Shown one piece after another: positions 59,869-64,000 of a stretch of 64,000 bases of DNA (its first letter is position 1; every line of letters begins with the position of its first letter). The stretch covers positions 19,826,509-19,890,508 of the forward strand of contig NC_087064.1 in the NCBI RefSeq assembly GCF_963678635.1, written 5' to 3'. Position numbers and translations under genes: made by a program. The notes below the pieces were generated by a model that saw only the letters and a list, made by a program, of their open reading frames with translations, had not been told where the DNA came from and made no database searches. Source of the DNA: Symsagittifera roscoffensis (Eukaryota > Xenacoelomorpha > Acoela > Convolutidae).

Positions 59869-61674
59869 TTAGTCGTCGGGGAAAAAACCGTGGGGGAAGA
59901 TGTCGTGAATTAGTTCTGAAGTTGTTAGTAGTTTAGCTAGAATGCGGATGATATTTTTAGTCTGAAGCAGTGGCCAAAGCAATTGAAGTGCCTTAATAGT
60001 GGTTAGTTCTTCAGTGCCTACTGCAAACTCATAAGGTGTGTTTTGGATTAAGTTATATAATTTGTGATTAAATTTAGTGTTGTGGATGAATTCTAAAATT
60101 GGGATTTCTATAGGTTGTACAAACTCGTGCGGGATAAGGAAGGGTCGGGATTCTTCGGCGTTGAAGGTCTTGGTGATGGGACAGAAGATGTACATTTGGG
60201 TTATGGGGTCATAATTACGAAGAATACCATGGAGGTTAGTGTCTTTAATACAATATGTGAAATTTAGGAAAAATGGTGAAGTGTATTTTGAATTGATGAA
60301 TTGAAAACGATGGTGTGGTTGTCTAGAGGGTGTGTGGAGGTCAAAGTGATTTTGGATGAAGCGATAATAACTATATGTGTGGGTTTGTTTAGTGCGCAAC
60401 ATAATATCGTGTGAGCAGTGTAAATCTCTTTCGTGTGGTGCAAGGAAATGAAAGGTTAGTGAAAATATTTGGAAGCGTTCTTTAAAACTTTCGTATGCTT
60501 GTGTGTCTGTTAGTGCTTCTGAAATAATGTGATCAAACTTTCGGTCGAAGATGTTTAGTGTAAATATATATGGTGTCTTGATGAAAAATTTCTCGGTAAT
60601 TTGTGGATTAGCGAAGCGATCGTCGTCTAAGAATTGATCTTGGTTAGCTCTGATGATGTTGTGATCATAGTATTCGAGTGTATATTCGTTAGCTCTAGGT
60701 GCAGTGTGTGTTTTTAGTGATTTTTTATATCCAACGTAAGTAAATTGTCTAGCGGTTAGTGGTGTAGTGAGTCGATATAGCATGTCCGTATTTCGCTCTA
60801 TATCGATGTGAGTGTTAGATAAAGGTAAGCAAAGAGGGTTAGTAAAATGATAATATGAGGTCCAAGAGAGAGTGGGCATTAAAACGTATTCATCTACGAA
60901 GTTGCGTGTTTCGTTAGTGTCGTGGGGGGTGTTTAAGGTGTATTGTGGGAATGAGGGTAAGGTGATGGCTAAAAATTCTTTTGTGTTAGTATGCTTGGGG
61001 TGGTTGATGTATTCACGGGCTGTTCCTGGTTTTGCTGGGAAAGGATGGTTGGGGAACTTTCTTTTAAAAGTGCGGTAAGCTCTATTAGTGTTGAGTGAAG
61101 ATTCAGTTGATGTGGATGATGGTGCTAATGATTCAGTATAATTTGAAGAGGGTGTAGGGGTAGGGGGGTTGGATGAATTTATTGTGGAGGAGATTTGGTT
61201 TATGGTTGGGGTATTAAGGTGGTAGGGTTGTTGTTGAAGGGTAATAAAATTATCTAGCTCTGGGGAGATTCGGGGGGTGTCTGGAGAATGAGATGATTGG
61301 TCAGAATGGTATGAGGAGTAGGTTGGGGTAACTTGGGAAGCATAAGAGGGTGTGGGGGTGATTGGGTCAGGGTTATTGGATAATATGGGTTGAAAAGGGG
61401 GTTGAGAAAAATTAGAAGAGTTATGAAAATTATTGGATGGGGATGGTTCTGAGTCGGCAAATTCATCGGGGGTTTCAATATTCGGGTTATTGAGTTGTGA
61501 GATGGAATATAAAACTGAGATGTGTGAATTAGTATCGGAATTCATGCCTGATGTTACATTACTAGATGGAAAATCGGGTGGCGGAAAAGCAAAAAGTGGT
61601 ATTATTGGGATTGGGGAGGTAAGATTGGTTGGGTGGGAATTTGATCGGTGTAGTGATCCAAGTTGGCGGCTCAT
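59869..61674 (-). CDS. ORF-Y: intact 601-codon accessory ORF downstream of env
   Basis: Starts MSRQLGSLHRSNS at 61674 and ends ...FFPDD. Residues 1 to about 200 are Pro/Ser/Thr/Asn-rich and predicted disordered. Residues about 210-600 look globular, rich in Phe, Tyr, His and Ile, with few Cys and no signal peptide or membrane segment. Recognisable conserved stretches against the duplicate at 32614-34328 are LHCSHDIMLRTKQTHT, ILRNYDPITQMYIFCP and FAVGTEELTTIKALQLLWPL. No known domain. Its ATG overlaps the env TGA as ATGA, and a T7-AG acceptor-like site lies 6 nt upstream. Position after env recalls retroviral accessory genes, but the function is unknown; it could be structural, regulatory or a captured gene. 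Confidence 0.8.
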   Translation of the reverse strand: MSRQLGSLHRSNSHPTNLTSPIPIIPLFAFPPPDFPSSNVTSGMNSDTNSHISVLYSISQLNNPNIETPDEFADSEPSPSNNFHNSSNFSQPPFQPILSNNPDPITPTPSYASQVTPTYSSYHSDQSSHSPDTPRISPELDNFITLQQQPYHLNTPTINQISSTINSSNPPTPTPSSNYTESLAPSSTSTESSLNTNRAYRTFKRKFPNHPFPAKPGTAREYINHPKHTNTKEFLAITLPSFPQYTLNTPHDTNETRNFVDEYVLMPTLSWTSYYHFTNPLCLPLSNTHIDIERNTDMLYRLTTPLTARQFTYVGYKKSLKTHTAPRANEYTLEYYDHNIIRANQDQFLDDDRFANPQITEKFFIKTPYIFTLNIFDRKFDHIISEALTDTQAYESFKERFQIFSLTFHFLAPHERDLHCSHDIMLRTKQTHTYSYYRFIQNHFDLHTPSRQPHHRFQFINSKYTSPFFLNFTYCIKDTNLHGILRNYDPITQMYIFCPITKTFNAEESRPFLIPHEFVQPIEIPILEFIHNTKFNHKLYNLIQNTPYEFAVGTEELTTIKALQLLWPLLQTKNIIRILAKLLTTSELIHDIFPHGFFPDD

Positions 61675-64000
61675 CGTGGGCTAAAAAAATGATTATTTTG
61701 AGACTGAAAAGCGGTGGTATGGGGTTGTTCAATAATTTGTTCATAAGTATTATCATCTTGTGACTGGTGTGTCATTATATGTTGAATGGGACTTTGTGAT
61801 GTGGTGAGTCGAAAATTTGGATTATGTGTGATGGCTAAGTTTCGAAAATTTCGTGGGACTAGGGATAGTGGATGGTTATTTGGTAGGGGTGGTAATTGTG
61901 GTGCCGTTGGCGTTATGTCTACATTGTTATGTTCTTCGTCGTATGTATTTTGTCGTGTTGCTATTTTTGTGTTATATTCTTTTATTTGTGCGTCTAAAAG
62001 AATTTTGTTTATAGATGTAGAAAAGATTCCAAAAAATCCTGCAAAGAGTATGCGTGCTACACTTGCTTGTCGATTGACCTGTGTGTGTATAGCACATGTG
62101 TTGTAGATTCCTTTTAAAAGTGAGAAAAGAAATCCAATAAAGTTAAACATTGCGTATAAAATAGTCAATTTTTCTAAGATGTAGTAGGGCCATCCTAGAA
62201 AATCGAGGATCTCATTTTTGAGTGTAACAAAGCTAAAAATGTTAATTGGTGATATATCTTGGGGACGGTATTTTTCACCGTTTAGATATATATAATCTTT
62301 AATGTCTTTAAAATATCCGCTATAGTCTTGCGTGTAGATGTCGGCAAATCCTGCGGTTTCTGCAAGTTTGCGTAAATTTTGGTCTATTGATTGTCTTTGT
62401 ATAGTGTCCATTTGTGTTAATAATTCTTGGAATTGTTGTGTTCTAATGTGATGTTGAATATCTGATTTTGAATAGATTCCTATTGATTGTAAGTCTATAT
62501 TTGGGTTTCGAGCAATAGCGCGAATGCTTTCTGGTGAAAATTTTTTGAGTGATTGCATTAATGTGGGATATGGAGTGAGAAGATAATATTTATTTTCATC
62601 AGGGTTTAGTTGTACTACATTGTGGCTGTTTTCTGATCCACATGGGACTGCGGTATCCCAGAAATAGGTTCTTCGTGAAAATGTATCCACGAAATGTACT
62701 TTATTCTTATAAAAGATAGGGATTCTTTTATAACATCGTTTATCTTCAAAAACGTATAGTGGTGATACTTTTTTAGTACAAGTATAAAACCATAAGATGT
62801 TTCCTTCATAGTCTAAAAAATTTGATCTATTTCCAGATAATAAGTATCCTGCATAGGGTATTTTTAATACTGCTAGTGCAAGTGATTGTAATATTTGTGT
62901 TCGTTCTAATTCGCATAGGTGGTGTAGTGTTTCTAATTCGGAGAGTGACATTTCTTGAAAAATTCGGCTAATTGTATAATCTAGTTTCATATCTAAATGA
63001 ATATCATAGTGGATATTACCGAAATATGTAGTATTCATTAGTGATAATTCTTGTAAGCGTGTGCTTCTGGTGTCATGGGGTTTTAGATGTCCACCAGGTT
63101 GTCCGTTGCTTTTTTCAAAATTAACTGGTATATAGGATGTTCCTTCGTTTAGAGGATGACCTGTGGCATATGGGTCGATTTTTACTTTTCCAGTGGTCAT
63201 GTCGAATCCTTTTTCGTATTCAACTAATATTTCAGAATATTGTGTTCTGTGAAGTGGATTCCTGTATTTACATGCAAGTTCTGTTTCTTGATATATTTGG
63301 AAACGTGTCAATTTGTTTTCTATATTGTCTATGTTTCTAAAATTAGAACTTAGTTTTCGTGATGGATGGACTTGTTCATATGGAATTGATTGTATGAAAT
63401 ATTTTTCGTGAAATTTTATCATACGAGCGTGTATTTTTGCTACTTGAAATGTTGTACATGTATCTTCGGGGAACCAAACAATTGTTGCTTGTGTTCTCGT
63501 TGTAGGGTCGCAATAACCTTGATCATTTTTACAAGGTAATCGGATTCCTTGATAGATCATTGTATTATCTGATAAATCTCGTGTTAGTTGTATTTTTTCG
63601 AGTTGTATTTTCCAATCAAAAAACATTATTTCTTGGTATCCTTTATTTTTTGTGTCTGCTTTGCAGTTTGATGGGTCATTTATACCAATGTGTGGTATCC
63701 AATGTTTATCGTGTAGGTCATAGGTTAATCGTCCGTGTGCGCCGTTATACGGGTATTTTTCGTCTAGTTTTATATGTCCTTGGTGTCTTTCAAGTTGTGA
63801 TTGATGTACAGAGTCTGGAAAAACTTGAAAATTAACTAACTTTCTAGCGGAGTTTTTATTTTGTGTGATGTTTAGTCTAAGTAATTCATTTTTACAATCG
63901 TCGGGATTGAGATGTAAAAGACGTTCTATATTACTTTGATAGAATGATTCATGGTCAAGTCGGTTTTTGTTTCCATTCGAGACTTGTGAACAATGTACTT
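61671..64000 (-). CDS. Env-like membrane glycoprotein, intact in window, 5' end outside
   Basis: One frame is open from the window edge to the TGA at 61671-61673, about 775 codons. The first ATG seen (63626) is not the start: the frame continues upstream with sequence matching the ectodomain of the plus copy (SFYQSNIERLLHL). Conserved Cys-containing segments: LPCKNDQGYCDPTT, FPEDTCTTFQVAK, ELACKYRNPL. Two hydrophobic segments near the end (about 62212-62105 and 62065-62001) flank a short loop with a Cys. The last 110 residues are a polar, Pro/Gln/His-rich tail. The layout fits a fusion glycoprotein acting at the membrane. The source family was not identified. Confidence 0.82.
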   Translation of the reverse strand, partial: VHCSQVSNGNKNRLDHESFYQSNIERLLHLNPDDCKNELLRLNITQNKNSARKLVNFQVFPDSVHQSQLERHQGHIKLDEKYPYNGAHGRLTYDLHDKHWIPHIGINDPSNCKADTKNKGYQEIMFFDWKIQLEKIQLTRDLSDNTMIYQGIRLPCKNDQGYCDPTTRTQATIVWFPEDTCTTFQVAKIHARMIKFHEKYFIQSIPYEQVHPSRKLSSNFRNIDNIENKLTRFQIYQETELACKYRNPLHRTQYSEILVEYEKGFDMTTGKVKIDPYATGHPLNEGTSYIPVNFEKSNGQPGGHLKPHDTRSTRLQELSLMNTTYFGNIHYDIHLDMKLDYTISRIFQEMSLSELETLHHLCELERTQILQSLALAVLKIPYAGYLLSGNRSNFLDYEGNILWFYTCTKKVSPLYVFEDKRCYKRIPIFYKNKVHFVDTFSRRTYFWDTAVPCGSENSHNVVQLNPDENKYYLLTPYPTLMQSLKKFSPESIRAIARNPNIDLQSIGIYSKSDIQHHIRTQQFQELLTQMDTIQRQSIDQNLRKLAETAGFADIYTQDYSGYFKDIKDYIYLNGEKYRPQDISPINIFSFVTLKNEILDFLGWPYYILEKLTILYAMFNFIGFLFSLLKGIYNTCAIHTQVNRQASVARILFAGFFGIFSTSINKILLDAQIKEYNTKIATRQNTYDEEHNNVDITPTAPQLPPLPNNHPLSLVPRNFRNLAITHNPNFRLTTSQSPIQHIMTHQSQDDNTYEQIIEQPHTTAFQSQNNHFFSPR
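61681..61689 (-). promoter_or_regulatory. T7-AG splice-acceptor-like site before ORF-Y
   Basis: On the minus strand TTTTTTTAG then CCCACG then ATG (61674). The TAG is also a stop in the ORF-Y frame, so ORF-Y cannot be reached by frameshift upstream of it. Same spacing as at 29872 and 32599. Confidence 0.55.

Larger units (their letters stand above)
57846..64000 (-). mobile_element. Inverted copy of the env-bearing LTR element, 3' part
   Basis: From right edge to left: env (open, incomplete at its start), ORF-Y (intact), 3' UTR, LTR. gag and pol would lie beyond position 64000. Unlike the plus-strand copy its ORFs have no stops in the window, so it is younger or has been under selection more recently. 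Protein identity to the plus copy is high while third positions differ often. Confidence 0.92.

Noticed and set aside
61671..61692. -1 frameshift on the T7 run to fuse env with ORF-Y
   Set aside because: A slip there reads TAG at once in the ORF-Y frame. Splicing or reinitiation fits better.

Overview
The window is nuclear DNA of an invertebrate animal, and most of it is transposon. It is AT-rich. The few host coding stretches are cut by GT-AG introns (clear short ones of about 70 and 165 nt) with C/T-rich TTTTCAG-type acceptors. Nothing identifies the species; nematode, tunicate, rotifer or a similar invertebrate all remain possible. All calls come from reading the sequence; no database was searched.

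Layout. (1) 1-14.8 kb is host DNA. It holds a badly decayed Ty3/gypsy pol relic on the minus strand (2.3-4.2 kb), a diverged solo LTR (8199-8580), a minus-strand host gene of five phase-compatible exons (14687 down to 8584) that carries superfamily-1 helicase motifs (Walker A, Walker B, motif V/VI-like), several isolated coding-like exons, and minisatellites. (2) 14849-30933 (+) is a decayed 16-kb LTR retroelement of the Ty3/gypsy type with env: LTR, gag, PR-RT-RNaseH-IN, an extra ORF ('ORF-X'), an env-like membrane glycoprotein, a second extra ORF ('ORF-Y', truncated), LTR. (3) 30934-36465 is a duplication of the element's 3' half plus host flank, each copy having its own deletion. (4) 36.4-42.4 kb holds two minus-strand host ORFs, one with a NERD/PD-(D/E)XK-like motif. 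With the helicase gene they may be parts of one locus torn apart by the retroelement. A compound AC/AT microsatellite lies between them. (5) 43663-54987 (+) is a second, unrelated gypsy-like element in a tandem LTR-internal-LTR-internal-LTR array. Both internal regions lack RT and RNaseH. (6) 57846-64000 (-) is the 3' part of a second copy of the env-bearing element, in inverted orientation, with env and ORF-Y both open. It runs off the right edge.

Most unusual feature. The env-bearing family has two accessory ORFs, X before env and Y after it. The 601-codon ORF-Y is intact in the inverted copy. It overlaps the env stop by ATGA and has a conserved T7-AG splice-acceptor-like sequence 6 nt upstream of its start. 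The C-terminal parts of X and Y look distantly alike. I recognise neither protein.
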